A stretch of DNA of 64,000 nt from Leifsonia sp. fls2-241-R2A-40a (GTDB lineage: Bacteria; Actinomycetota; Actinomycetes; Actinomycetales; Microbacteriaceae): the NCBI RefSeq assembly GCF_030209575.1, contig NZ_JARVRS010000001.1, positions 3,472,001 to 3,536,000 on the forward strand, read 5' to 3'. The position numbers and the translations under genes are program-made. Shown here piece by piece: positions 56,601-64,000 of the stretch. How positions within the stretch are numbered: the first letter of the stretch is position 1; every line of letters starts with the position of its first letter. The notes below the pieces were generated by a model, which ran no database searches, had not been told where the DNA came from, and saw only the letters and a program-made list of their open reading frames with translations.

Positions 56601-57249
56601 TCTGCGCTTCGCGGGCGATCTCGGCCTGGTGGCCGAGCGGCTTCAGCTGGCGCCGTACCTCGCCTGCCAGGTCGCTGAGCCGGGTCAGGTTGGTCTGCAT
56701 CGCCTCCAGCTTGCGGAGGGTCTTCTCCTTGCGGCGGCGATGCTTCAGGATGCCCGCGGCCTCCTCGATGAAGCCGCGGCGATCCTCCGGACTGGCATGG
56801 AGCACCGCGTCGAGCTGGCCCTGACCGACGATGACGTGCATCTCGCGGCCGAGGCCGGAGTCGCTCAGCAGCTCCTGCACATCCAGCAGCCGGCAGGACT
56901 GGCCGTTGATCGCGTACTCGCTTCCGCCGTTGCGGAACAGCGTGCGCGAGATGGTCACCTCGGAGTACTCGATCGGCAGCGCGCCGTCGGAGTTGTCGAT
57001 GGTCAGCAGCACCTCGGCGCGCCCCAGAGGACCCCGGGTCGCGGTGCCGGCGAAGATGACGTCCTCCATCTTGCCGCCGCGGAGCGTCTTGGCGCCCTGC
57101 TCGCCCATCACCCACGCGAGCGCGTCGACCACGTTCGACTTGCCGGACCCGTTGGGCCCGACGACGCAGGTGACGCCCGGCTCGAAGGCGAAAGTCGTCG
57201 GCTGAGCGAACGACTTGAAGCCCTTCAGCGTCAGACTCTTCAAGTACAC
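53653..57249 (-). CDS. smc: Chromosome segregation ATPase SMC
   Basis: Condensin-type ATPase, 1,198 residues. Walker A GPNGSGKS is at 31-38, followed by a long coiled coil, the hinge (about 510-660, with GFEAAIAAALGTLADAVL and LRGGSG), the return coiled coil, then the signature LSGGERSLAAVAL near 1090 and Walker B FYIMDEVEAALDD. ScpA and ScpB are not in the window. The start is GTG at 57249 with TAAATT exactly 7 bases upstream. smc and ftsY are neighbours in many bacteria; here CHAD separates them. Confidence 0.98.
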   Translation of the reverse strand: MYLKSLTLKGFKSFAQPTTFAFEPGVTCVVGPNGSGKSNVVDALAWVMGEQGAKTLRGGKMEDVIFAGTATRGPLGRAEVLLTIDNSDGALPIEYSEVTISRTLFRNGGSEYAINGQSCRLLDVQELLSDSGLGREMHVIVGQGQLDAVLHASPEDRRGFIEEAAGILKHRRRKEKTLRKLEAMQTNLTRLSDLAGEVRRQLKPLGHQAEIAREAQTIAAVVRDARARLLAGEVVTLRRTLDHHGRTESERHSEQIVLQEQLEQKQLRRTRLEQAQSGDAVDSARSTAFALESVQERLRSLYTLANQRVALLGAQGDAPDTGPSVTPQNVRDAHDEVERLRAVVSEAEATWMAAQAATRSARGRLDAVDEEIAAQSALVSRHDLEISKLNGQAEAAAQRLAAVRGEVLRQQNALDAATERRERARADFAAREAEAATADVGEGDLDEAYEVAQATVFEAEGEIERLREELHTLERERDALAARTSALSRALDQKDGSAALVAARLDGVRGLVAEHIRVHPGFEAAIAAALGTLADAVLADDRDSAVAAVTHAAADDLGRVEVVIGDAPAASVDLTGVAGVVPADTVVEAPDGVRGILAFTAVADDLEAAQRAFDAFAARRLGAPVTIITRGGDVLSEHVLRGGSGAKQSRIELIADRDAAQERLTEVTSLIDRAKFALAEQRGVLQVAKEQSQAALATLREFDAKLAAQTEQVNRLKVQLEASQAEFDRLSRSLEQAAERVAEAEQAADRAKAELEAARSRPRPILDVSARDTLSAELDAAREAEVEARLAVETAKERVRAEQARGEALARRLEAERAAAEEAARRAVIRRRQLDSAESVISALPAVLDSVDRSVAQARLELATAEAQRASQNEELATLRRDENAVRERLQAITESVHGLELQIYEKKLHLSSLLERAGSELGLVEDVLVAEYGPEVPVPVDMARGDTSEEATADDETTEPETVPFSREQQQKRLASAERKLAQLGRVNPLALEEFAALEQRHKFLTEQLTDLTNTRKDLLTIIEDIDERMQTIFESAFADTEAAFTRVFPILFPGGQGSISLTNPDDLLTTGIEVSVKPAGKKIERLSLLSGGERSLAAVALLIAIFKARPSPFYIMDEVEAALDDANLGRLLTIFEDLRESSQLIVITHQKRTMEIADALYGVSMRQDGVSAVVGQRVAQEREREPEPVHEQERAS

Positions 57250-57256
57250 GCAGGCG

Positions 57257-57262
57257 AATTTA
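57257..57262 (-). promoter_or_regulatory. Putative -10 box (TAAATT) of smc
   Basis: AT-rich TANNNT hexamer in very GC-rich surroundings, 7 bases before the GTG start; the clearest leaderless promoter here. Confidence 0.55.
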
Positions 57263-57322
57263 CCCGACGATCAGGCCGTGGCCGCGCCGGAGCGCCGCAC
57301 TCGCCTGGTTGTCGGAACGGGA

Positions 57323-57343
57323 GGAGTGTCGTGACGACACTCC
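57323..57343. repeat. Near-perfect palindrome upstream of smc
   Basis: Ten-base arms GGAGTGTCGT and ACGACACTCC around one central G, about 75 bases before the smc start and 15 bases past the livF terminator. It could be an operator or a second terminator hairpin. Confidence 0.5.
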
Positions 57344-57357
57344 GCCGGGACGCAGGA

Positions 57358-57400
57358 AAGGGAGGAGTCTGGGGCTGGAATGCCCCGAGACCCCTCCCTT
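57358..57400 (-). terminator. Terminator of the liv operon
   Basis: AAGGGAGG...CCTCCCTT stem of about 18 bp with one mismatch and a one-base bulge, 25 bases past the livF stop. On the minus strand it is followed by TTCCTGCG, so the T-tract is short. Confidence 0.65.
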
Positions 57401-57424
57401 CCGGAGGTGGTGGTGGAGGAGGCG

Positions 57425-58138
57425 TCAGGCGACGCCGAGGTACGCCTCCTTGATGGCGGGGTCGGCCAGCAGTTCACGGCCGGTGCCGGCGTGTGTGATG
57501 CTCCCGGTCTCCAACACGAAGGCCCGATGTGCGCGGGCCAGCGCCTGGTTGGCGTTCTGCTCCACCAGCAGGACGGTGGTGCCCTGCTTGTTGATCTCCG
57601 TGACGATGCTGAAGATCTGGCGGATGAACTGGGGCGCGAGACCCATCGACGGCTCGTCCAGCAGCAGCAGTCGCGGGCTCGACATGAGCGCGCGGCCGAT
57701 GGCGAGCATCTGCTGCTCGCCGCCGGACATCGTGCCGCCGACCTGCGTCTTGCGCTCGGCGAGACGCGGGAACAGCGCGAACACGCGCTCGAAGTCCTCG
57801 CCCATCTTCGAGCGGTCCTTGCGGCCGAACGCCCCCATGTCGAGGTTCTCCAGCACCGTCATCCCGGGGAAGATCCCCCGGCCTTCCGGCGCCTGCGAGA
57901 TGCCTCGGATGACACGGATGTGCGCCTTCATCTTGGTGATGTCCTCGCCGTCGAAGAGGATGGACCCCTTCGACGGGTTGAGGATGCCCGAGATCGTCTT
58001 CATGGTCGTGGACTTGCCGGCGCCGTTCGCCCCGATGAGGCTGACGATCTCGCCCTCCTCCACGGAGAACGACATGTCGTGGATGGCCTCGATGCGGCCG
58101 TAGGACACACTGATGTTCTTGAGCTCAAGCAACGTCAT
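57425..58138 (-). CDS. livF: Branched-chain amino-acid ABC transporter ATPase LivF
   Basis: Second ATPase of the liv-type importer. In 237 residues: Walker A GANGAGKST (37-45), Q-loop in RGISQAPEGRGIFPGMTV, signature MSGGEQQMLAIGRAL and Walker B LLLLDEPSMGLAP. It overlaps the end of livG by 14 bases, so translation is coupled. Last gene of the operon, followed by a terminator. Confidence 0.96.
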   Translation of the reverse strand: MTLLELKNISVSYGRIEAIHDMSFSVEEGEIVSLIGANGAGKSTTMKTISGILNPSKGSILFDGEDITKMKAHIRVIRGISQAPEGRGIFPGMTVLENLDMGAFGRKDRSKMGEDFERVFALFPRLAERKTQVGGTMSGGEQQMLAIGRALMSSPRLLLLDEPSMGLAPQFIRQIFSIVTEINKQGTTVLLVEQNANQALARAHRAFVLETGSITHAGTGRELLADPAIKEAYLGVA

Positions 58139-59036
58139 CTTCGGGCTCCCCGAGGTAGGCGGCGATCACGCGCGGGTCGTTCCGGATCTCTTCCGGGGTG
58201 GCGTCGGCGATCTTGCGCCCGAATTCCAGCACGACGATCCGGTCGGTCACACCCATGACCAGCTTCATGTCGTGTTCGATCAGCAGCACGGTGTACCCGT
58301 CGGCCCGGATGGTGCGGATGAGCTCCATGAGCTCCTCCTTCTCCGCCGGGTTGAAGCCGGCGGCCGGCTCATCCAGGCAGAGCACCTTCGGGTCGGTCGC
58401 CAGTGCGCGCGCGATCTCCAGGCGGCGCTGGTAACCGTACGGCAGCGACCGCGACAGCGATCCCGCGTGATCGGCGATGCCGACGAACTCGAGCAGGGCC
58501 ATGCCGCGCTCGATCGACGACTTCTCCTCACGCGTGTGCCGCGGGAGGCGCAGCAGCGCTCCGGGCACGGAGGTTCGGTGCCGTGCATCCAGGCCGACCA
58601 CCACGTTCTCCAGGGCGGTCATCTCGCCGAACAGGCGGATGTTCTGGAACGTGCGCGACAGGCCCATCCGCGTGATCTGGTGCTGCTTGCGGCCCTTGAT
58701 CGTCTGGCCCTCCAGCTGGACATCGCCGCTGGTCGGCTTGTAGACGCCGGTCATGGCGTTGAAGCAGGTGGTCTTACCTGCGCCGTTCGGACCGATCAGG
58801 CCGAGGATCTCTCCCCGCTTGATGTCGAAGGTGACGTCGTCGAGGGCCGTGAGGCCGCCGAACTTCACCGTCAGGTTGCGCACCTCGACGATGTTCTGGC
58901 CGACCTCGACCGCGATCTCGCGGTCGGGCGCTGCCGCCTCGGCGACCGTCAGGTCGACGCCCGCGGCCTCCAGCTCGTCCTCGTTCGCGCCGAGGACCGG
59001 CTCCTCCTCAGGAACCGTGAATCGTGAATCCGTCAT
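58125..59036 (-). CDS. livG: Branched-chain amino-acid ABC transporter ATPase LivG
   Basis: First ATPase of the importer, 303 residues. An acidic N-terminal extension (1-45) precedes [20 protein letters not shown]. Walker A is GPNGAGKTT, the Q-loop lies in [13 protein letters not shown], the signature reads [15 protein letters not shown] (a relaxed form usual in LivG) and Walker B is [13 protein letters not shown]. The ATG at 59036 overlaps the livM stop by 4 bases. Confidence 0.95.
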   Translation of the reverse strand: MTDSRFTVPEEEPVLGANEDELEAAGVDLTVAEAAAPDREIAVEVGQNIVEVRNLTVKFGGLTALDDVTFDIKRGEILGLIGPNGAGKTTCFNAMTGVYKPTSGDVQLEGQTIKGRKQHQITRMGLSRTFQNIRLFGEMTALENVVVGLDARHRTSVPGALLRLPRHTREEKSSIERGMALLEFVGIADHAGSLSRSLPYGYQRRLEIARALATDPKVLCLDEPAAGFNPAEKEELMELIRTIRADGYTVLLIEHDMKLVMGVTDRIVVLEFGRKIADATPEEIRNDPRVIAAYLGEPEDDVA

Positions 59037-60265
59037 CGTGCGCCTCCCTTCGAGCCGTCTCCGTCGAGCGATCCGGAGTCGACGACGGGCGTCGCTCCGG
59101 TCTGTGTCCTGGGCCGTCCCTTGGCCGCATCGGCGACCATCCGGTAGGCGTGCCTGCCGTACGCGAGCAGCTTCTGCCGCGCCGGGAACAGGCCCTGCGA
59201 GCGGAAGATCATGATGAGCACGAGGGCGATGCCGAAGATCAGGTACTTGTAGTCGGCGATCACGGTGAAGCGCAGCGGGATGTACGCCACGATCGCACCG
59301 CCGAGCATCGCACCGACCTTGTTGCCCGCGCCGCCGAGCACGACGGCGGCGAGGAACAGGATCGAGGTCTGCACGTCGAACTTCTGGTTGTTGACGAAGC
59401 CCACCTGGCCGGCGAACAGCGCCCCGGAGAGGCCGCCGACGCCGGCGCCGATCGCGAACGCCCACACCTTGTACTTGAAGGTGGGAACGCCCATGATCTC
59501 GGCGGCGTCCTCGTCCTCGCGGATCGCGACCCAGGCGCGGCCCACGCGGCTGCGCTCCAGGTTGCCGACGAGCAGCAGGATGACGATGATCACCGTCACG
59601 GTCAGCCAGTACCAGGGCACACCGTTGGAATTGGAGAAGATCGGGATGCCGTCGGCGTTCGTGCCCGGCGGGTGGCCGACGTTCTGGAAGCCGACCTGAC
59701 CCTTCATCGCGGGGATGATCGTGGCGAGGATGCGCACGATCTCTCCGAAGCCGAGGGTCACGATCGCCAGGTAGTCGCCGCGGAGGCGGAGCGTCGGCAC
59801 GCCCAGGATGATGCCGAACGTCATGGTCACCGCGATGGCGACCGGGATCGTCCACAGGTACGGGATCTTGACGAACGGCGAGTCGGGGCTCGTGAGCATG
59901 GCCGCGGTGTACGACCCGACCGCGAAGAACGCGACGTAGCCGAGGTCGAGGAGGCCGGCGTAGCCGACCACGACGTTCAGGCCGACCGCGATGAGCGCGT
60001 AGACCGCCATCGAGAAGCAGGCCAGCGCCCAGTCGTTGCCCGGCGCGGTGCTGAGCGGGAAGAAGTTCAGGTACGGCAGGGCGTACGCGATGACTACCAC
60101 GATGAGCAGCCACGCCCACTGCACCTGGCGGGGCAGGTTGTTCCAGCGGTCGCGAAGCTGCTGGAACGGGCCGTTGGAGCGCTTGCCGCGCGACGCCTCC
60201 AGGGCGTCGACCGCCTGCTCCTCGCGGCCGTCGGGGAGGACCCGGGGACCTTCGGTCATGCTCAT
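59033..60265 (-). CDS. livM: Branched-chain amino-acid permease LivM
   Basis: Permease subunit, 410 residues. A charged cytoplasmic N-terminus (1-45) leads to about nine helices; [21 protein letters not shown] (around 95-115, two parts [15 protein letters not shown] and YVAFFA) and [21 protein letters not shown] (the coupling EAA-like loop) are family hallmarks. The ATG at 60265 with GGAG 7 bases upstream was chosen; a second ATG follows two codons later. It overlaps livH by 4 bases. Confidence 0.95.
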   Translation of the reverse strand: MSMTEGPRVLPDGREEQAVDALEASRGKRSNGPFQQLRDRWNNLPRQVQWAWLLIVVVIAYALPYLNFFPLSTAPGNDWALACFSMAVYALIAVGLNVVVGYAGLLDLGYVAFFAVGSYTAAMLTSPDSPFVKIPYLWTIPVAIAVTMTFGIILGVPTLRLRGDYLAIVTLGFGEIVRILATIIPAMKGQVGFQNVGHPPGTNADGIPIFSNSNGVPWYWLTVTVIIVILLLVGNLERSRVGRAWVAIREDEDAAEIMGVPTFKYKVWAFAIGAGVGGLSGALFAGQVGFVNNQKFDVQTSILFLAAVVLGGAGNKVGAMLGGAIVAYIPLRFTVIADYKYLIFGIALVLIMIFRSQGLFPARQKLLAYGRHAYRMVADAAKGRPRTQTGATPVVDSGSLDGDGSKGGAR

Positions 60266-61269
60266 GCGCGGCTCCTTCCGAGCGAGGTGCCGAGAATGCC
60301 GCTCGGCTTGATGAGCAGCACCAGGACGAGGACGACGAAGGCGACGACGTCGGTCCACTGCGAGTCACCGAGCAGGATCTGGCCGTAGTTGCCGATCACG
60401 CCGAGCAGCAGACCTCCGAGGAGGGCGCCGCGCACGTTGCCGATGCCGCCGAGGACCGCCGCGGCGAACGCCTTGACGCCGAGGATGAAGCCGCCGTTGT
60501 AGATGACGCCCGAGGGGACGAGCATCACGTAGAAGAGGGCGGCGGCGCCGGCGAGGATACCGCCGGTGATGAACGTGATCTGGATGATCCGCTCCTTGTT
60601 CACACCCATGAGGGTCGCGGTGTCCGGGTCCTGCGCGACCGCGCGGATCCCGCGGCCGGTGCGCGTGCGGCGGATGAACCAGTCGGTTCCGACCATGAGA
60701 AGGACGGAGGCGATCACGATGATCAGCTGCTGGCTGTTCACGATCGTCCCGAAGACGTCGAAGATCGGCTGCGGGATGAACATGGTCACCGCCGGCTCCG
60801 CGTTCGCGCCCCGGATCAGGAAGATCAGGTACTGGATGGTGAACGAGGCACCGATCGCCGTGATGAGGAACACGAGGCGTGGTGCGTTGCGTTTCCGCAG
60901 CGGGCGGTACGCGACGCGCTCCAGGATCCACGCGGTGACGGCCGAGGCCAGCATGCCGACGATGAGCGCCAATAAGAGGTCGCCGATGATCGCGGCGGGG
61001 CTGAGGTTGGGGGCGCTCGGTCCGAAGCCGAGTGTGGTGAGGGTGACGACGACGCCATAGGCGCCGACGATGAAGACCTCGGAGTGGGCGAAGTTGATCA
61101 GGTTCAGAACGCCGTAGACGAGCGTGTAACCGACGGCGATCAGACCGTAGACGGCGCCGAAGGTGAGTCCGTCAAAGGTGGCGCTCCAGAAGTTCTGGAC
61201 CAGCGAGTTGACGTCGAAGTTGATCCAGGAACTGTCGAGGGCGGGATGGAGGACGAGGGTTTCGAGCAT
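60262..61269 (-). CDS. livH: Branched-chain amino-acid permease LivH
   Basis: Permease subunit, 335 residues with about eight helices. GAVYGLIAVGYTLVYGVLNL followed by INFAHSEVF (38-66) and TGRGIRAVAQDPDTATLMGV (the coupling loop contacting LivG/LivF) identify it. It begins 117 bases after the binding-protein gene with a strong hairpin between, so it is probably expressed at a lower level than the binding protein. Confidence 0.95.
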   Translation of the reverse strand: MLETLVLHPALDSSWINFDVNSLVQNFWSATFDGLTFGAVYGLIAVGYTLVYGVLNLINFAHSEVFIVGAYGVVVTLTTLGFGPSAPNLSPAAIIGDLLLALIVGMLASAVTAWILERVAYRPLRKRNAPRLVFLITAIGASFTIQYLIFLIRGANAEPAVTMFIPQPIFDVFGTIVNSQQLIIVIASVLLMVGTDWFIRRTRTGRGIRAVAQDPDTATLMGVNKERIIQITFITGGILAGAAALFYVMLVPSGVIYNGGFILGVKAFAAAVLGGIGNVRGALLGGLLLGVIGNYGQILLGDSQWTDVVAFVVLVLVLLIKPSGILGTSLGRSRA

Positions 61270-61339
61270 TCGAGCATCCAGGGTTCAGTGCCGGATCACC
61301 GTCGATCCGGCAGGCAAAGCGAGCGTAGCCGAAATGAGA

Positions 61340-61372
61340 GGGTGCCGCGGGCCGACGGGGCCCGCGGCACCC
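61340..61372 (-). terminator. Intra-operon terminator/attenuator between the binding protein and livH
   Basis: Perfect 14-bp stem GGGTGCCGCGGGCC/GGCCCGCGGCACCC with a 5-base loop, 13 bases after the binding-protein stop; CTCTCATTTCGG follows on the minus strand. It likely lets only part of the transcripts continue into livHMGF. Confidence 0.8.
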
Positions 61373-61385
61373 TTCAGGTGTCGCC

Positions 61386-62609
61386 TCAGCCGATGGTGCC
61401 GATCGGCACGATCTTGCCGTTGTCGACCTTGTAGCCGTAGACGGCGGGGGCCTGGAGCTCACCCGTGGAGTCCCACTTGTAGTGCTTGCTCAGGCCGTCC
61501 GCGTCGTAGTCCTTGACCCAGGCGAGGAGGTCGGCGCGGGACGTCTTGCCCTTGTCGATTCCGGCGAGGAGGACCGTGGCGGCGTCGTAGCCCTCGATCG
61601 AGTACGTGCCCGGCTCGGCGCTTGCGAGCTTCTTGTAGGCCGACTCGAAGTCGGGGATGAGCTCACCCGGGATGCAGGGGCAGGTGAAGTACGCGTTGCT
61701 GGACGCGTCGCCGGCCAGCTTGATGAACTGGTCGTCCTTCACGCCGTCAGGAGCGACGAACGTGCCCTTGTAGCCCTTGTTGACCAGCTGCTGGTCGAAC
61801 GGAGCGCCCTCGGCGTAGTAGCCCGCGTAGTAGACCGCGTCCGGCTTCTTGTTGATGATCTTGGAGATCACCGCGGAGAAGTCCTTCTGGCCGGTGGTCA
61901 CCTTGTCGGTGCCGACGAGCGCGTCGCCGAGCGCCTTCGAGGTCTGGGTGCCGAGGCCGATGCCGTAGTCGGAGTCGTCCTGGACCAGGTAGACCTTCTT
62001 GGCCTCCAGCTTGCCCGTGAGGAACTTGGCAGCGGCCGGACCCTGCACGGCGTCGTTGCCGAGACCGCGGAAGAAGGTCTTCCAGCCGTTCTGCGTCAGG
62101 CCCGGGTTGGTGGCCGACGGGGTGATGTGCACGAGGCCCTGCTGCTCGAAGATGTTGCCGGTGGCCTTCGACTCACCCGAGAACGGGAGGCCGACGACGC
62201 CGACGATGTCGGTCTCGTTGACGGCCTGCGTGACCGGGCCGGTGGCCTTGTTCGGGTCACCCTCGGTGTCGAACTTCTTGAAGGCGACCTGGCAGCCCTT
62301 GTTGGACTGGTTGTGCTGGTCGATGGCCAGCTGGATGCCGTTGTAGATGTTGATACCGAGCTGTGCGTTCGGGCCGGTCTCCGCGCCGACGTAGCCGATG
62401 GTCAGGCCTGCAGGACAGGTCGCCTTCCCATCGCCTGCGGGGAGCACCGCGCTCTTGGGGACATCGACCGACGTGATCGCCGGGATGTCCACCTTGGACG
62501 AGTTCCCGTTGGTGGAACCTCCTGTGGACGGCTGGTTAGCACATCCAGCCAGGAGCAGTGCGACTGACGCTGCAACAGCCGCACCGATAGTGACTTTCTT
62601 TCGTAGCAT
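61386..62609 (-). CDS. livJ: Branched-chain amino-acid binding lipoprotein (LivJ/LivK type)
   Basis: A 407-residue solute-binding lipoprotein. The signal ends in LAGC (Cys23), followed by a Gly/Asn/Ser linker. The type I periplasmic-binding fold begins at LTIGYVGAETGPNAQLG (69-85); VVGLPFSGESKAT, GLVHITPSATNP and KVYLVQDDSDYG line the ligand cleft. It probably captures Leu, Ile, Val or similar amino acids. First gene of the operon, with a recognisable promoter 75-100 bases upstream. Confidence 0.94.
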   Translation of the reverse strand: MLRKKVTIGAAVAASVALLLAGCANQPSTGGSTNGNSSKVDIPAITSVDVPKSAVLPAGDGKATCPAGLTIGYVGAETGPNAQLGINIYNGIQLAIDQHNQSNKGCQVAFKKFDTEGDPNKATGPVTQAVNETDIVGVVGLPFSGESKATGNIFEQQGLVHITPSATNPGLTQNGWKTFFRGLGNDAVQGPAAAKFLTGKLEAKKVYLVQDDSDYGIGLGTQTSKALGDALVGTDKVTTGQKDFSAVISKIINKKPDAVYYAGYYAEGAPFDQQLVNKGYKGTFVAPDGVKDDQFIKLAGDASSNAYFTCPCIPGELIPDFESAYKKLASAEPGTYSIEGYDAATVLLAGIDKGKTSRADLLAWVKDYDADGLSKHYKWDSTGELQAPAVYGYKVDNGKIVPIGTIG

Positions 62610-62681
62610 CTTCTGCCTCTCGACGTTAATCCGTCACGAACTCGCCATTTTCGCCGGTTCGTGCCACGAATATGTGTGCTG

Positions 62682-62709
62682 AGAATACAGGGCTCGCAAC
62701 GTTTTGCAA
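62682..62709 (-). promoter_or_regulatory. Promoter of the liv operon
   Basis: TTGCAA (62704-62709) and TATTCT (62682-62687) on the minus strand, 16-base spacer. The spacer side holds a direct repeat GTTGC-AAAAC-GTTGC that could bind a regulator. The leader is about 65 bases. Confidence 0.6.
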
Positions 62710-62784
62710 CCACGATCCAAACGCAGATTTACACGATTGAAACGAAACCGTGTCGGCGGCTTCACACCGCTGCGCGCCGCTGGA

Positions 62785-62790
62785 TAGGCT
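62785..62790 (+). promoter_or_regulatory. Possible -10 box (TAGGCT) of the double-GNAT gene
   Basis: TAGGCT 35 bases before the ATG at 62826; this gene keeps a leader with GGAGG, unlike many in the window. Confidence 0.35.
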
Positions 62791-62825
62791 GAACCTCCGC
62801 CCGACCGGCTCGAGGAGGTGCTGGG

Positions 62826-63887
62826 ATGCATGTGATGCGACTGCCCGTCCCGGATGCGCTCGGCACCCGCGAGTCAGCTGCCTTCGAGGAGCTCGTCGGG
62901 GTGCTGAACGGCATCGTGGTCGACCTCTGGGGCGACGACGACTTCGTCGAAACGGCAGAGCAGGCGCTCGCCTCCTACCGTGATCAGGAGTACACGGAGC
63001 GGGTGGTGTTCGTCGCCGTCGAGGAGGGCGCGATCGTCGGGCGTGTCGAGGCGATCTTCCCGCTCGAGGAGGACTCCGAGACCGTGTCCCTGCTGGTGGA
63101 TGTCGTGCCCGCGCTGCGCGGTCGCGGCATCGGCTCCGCGCTGCTGCAGAAGGGCGAGGAGCTCGCGGCGGAGGGCGGGCGCCGGGTGATCTCGACGTAC
63201 ACCGAGCATCCGGTACGGACGCTGGAGGGCGCCGACCGGCTGGTGCGCGCGTCGGCCGGCTCGGCGGGGCTGCCGGCGGACGCTCGCGAGGTCCGGTTCG
63301 CGCTGCGCCACGACTACACGCTCGGGCAGATCGAGCGGTCGAGCGAGCTGCACCTCCCGCTCCCGCCGGAGCGCGAAGCGGGCCTGACGATGCCGCTCAG
63401 CCACTTCCGCCTGGTGTCGTGGTGGGGCGCCGCCCCGGACGACCTGCTCGAGAAGTTCGCGTCGATGAAAGCGCGGATGGCGACCGACATCCCGCAGAGC
63501 GGCATCGCGGTCGACCCCGAGGACTGGGACGGCGAGCGGGTCCGCTCGCAGGAGCGCACGCTCGTCGCACGCGGCGAGCCGCTGCTGGTGACGGCGGCGG
63601 TGCACGAACAGACCGGCGAGATCGCGGCGTACACGGAGCTCGCCGTTCCCGCGGACGGCACCAAGGCGGAGCAGTACGACACGCTGGTGGCGCGCGCCCA
63701 TCGCGGGCACCGGCTCGGTACGGCGGTCAAGCTGCGCAACATCCAGGAGCTGGGGCGGCGCGCGCCGCACATCCGCCGCATCCTGACCTGGAACGCGGAC
63801 GAGAACGACCCGATGCTGGCGATCAACCGCGCATTCGGCTTCCGTCCGCACGCGCTGACCGGGCACTGGCAGAAGACGCTGGACTGA
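62826..63887 (+). CDS. Tandem-GNAT acetyltransferase
   Basis: A 353-residue protein of two GNAT folds. The first (1-165) has a complete acetyl-CoA loop, VVPALRGRGIGSALLQKGEE (in VPALRGRGIGSALL). The second (about 195-353) has the weaker ARAHRGHRLGTAVKLRNIQE loop and the closing NENDP-like NADENDPMLAINRAFGF. This second half resembles the mycothiol-synthase/GNAT pairs of actinobacteria, but the substrate is unknown. GGAGG lies 7 bases before the ATG. Confidence 0.9.
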   Translation: MHVMRLPVPDALGTRESAAFEELVGVLNGIVVDLWGDDDFVETAEQALASYRDQEYTERVVFVAVEEGAIVGRVEAIFPLEEDSETVSLLVDVVPALRGRGIGSALLQKGEELAAEGGRRVISTYTEHPVRTLEGADRLVRASAGSAGLPADAREVRFALRHDYTLGQIERSSELHLPLPPEREAGLTMPLSHFRLVSWWGAAPDDLLEKFASMKARMATDIPQSGIAVDPEDWDGERVRSQERTLVARGEPLLVTAAVHEQTGEIAAYTELAVPADGTKAEQYDTLVARAHRGHRLGTAVKLRNIQELGRRAPHIRRILTWNADENDPMLAINRAFGFRPHALTGHWQKTLD

Positions 63888-63928
63888 GTCCGACGCCCTC
63901 CCCCGGCACCCCGGCCCTGACACGCGGC

Positions 63929-63981
63929 GGAAACGGAGGAATCGACGCGCCCAGCACGGCGTGGCGAGGGGAAACGGAGGA
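63929..63981. repeat. GGAAACGGAGGA direct repeat at the right edge
   Basis: GGAAACGGAGGA at 63929-63940 and 63970-63981, 41 bases apart, in gene-free sequence after the double-GNAT gene. The rest of this 113-base stretch shows no gene before the window ends. Confidence 0.6.
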
Positions 63982-64000
63982 GACGGCCCCGGATCTGAGA

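Noticed and set aside
54520-57453. A 977-codon plus-strand open frame
   Set aside because: Antisense shadow of smc; low complexity composition typical of reverse-frame reading of GC-rich genes.

Overview
This window is chromosomal DNA from a high-GC actinobacterium, most likely a Microbacteriaceae of the Leifsonia type (order Micrococcales). Four things point there: very high GC with many GTG and some TTG starts; the gene orders smc-ftsY-ffh, rpsP-khpA-rimM-trmD and yraN-comM-dprA-xerC; the set glgE, DUF2469, DUF2004 and DivIVA-domain proteins; and many starts preceded by a TANNNT box 6 or 7 bases upstream, the layout of leaderless actinobacterial mRNAs. I saw no rRNA, tRNA, CRISPR array, prophage or insertion sequence. 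Coding density is high and no gene-free stretch exceeds about 230 bases.

Layout, left to right. 1-6.4 kb, minus strand: a truncated DUF1023 hydrolase, DNA ligase ligA, a YrhK-like membrane protein, and the sulfur-relay pair cysteine desulfurase-mnmA. 6.5-16.6 kb: an alpha-glucan block with glgX (plus a YbaK deacylase and a GNAT enzyme), glgP, and the divergent maltosyltransferase pair glgE-glgB. 16.6-25.6 kb: an NAD(P)-binding protein, a CnoX/YbbN-like thioredoxin-TPR protein, a membrane protein fused in frame to a lipoprotein, a 944-residue DivIVA-like coiled-coil protein built of 11-residue repeats, a PerM-type membrane protein and a small hydrolase operon. 25.6-31.2 kb, minus strand: the translation and envelope run rpsB, tsf, pyrH, frr, cdsA, a DivIVA-repeat protein and a secreted transglycosylase-like protein.

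31.4-42.7 kb: a sugar porter and an M23 peptidase lie between rpsB and the DNA-uptake/recombination genes yraN-comM-dprA-xerC. Then come a PEBP protein, DUF2469, rnhB, rplS with a possible leader peptide, map and trmD. 42.7-44.7 kb: an MFS exporter and its divergent GntR regulator share a control region with three GGTATACC palindromes 13 bp apart. 44.7-53.6 kb: rimM, khpA and rpsP are separated from ffh by an opposite-strand block of a YbdK-type ligase and three paralogous SGNH lipoproteins; DUF2004, ftsY and a CHAD protein follow. 53.6-62.6 kb: smc, then a complete branched-chain amino-acid ABC transporter with a terminator between the binding-protein gene and the permease genes. The window closes with a double-GNAT protein.

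The genes join several systems: glucan building (GlgE, GlgB) against breakdown (GlgP, GlgX); co-translational targeting (Ffh, FtsY) with ribosome maturation (RimM, TrmD, bS16, bL19, uS2); and polar growth or cell-shape candidates (two DivIVA-type proteins, CdsA, cell-wall enzymes). Most of the window is ordinary core genome. The parts most worth a second look are the 50-unit hendecad protein with its neighbours, the triple operator, the three-lipoprotein insertion and the pervasive leaderless promoters.
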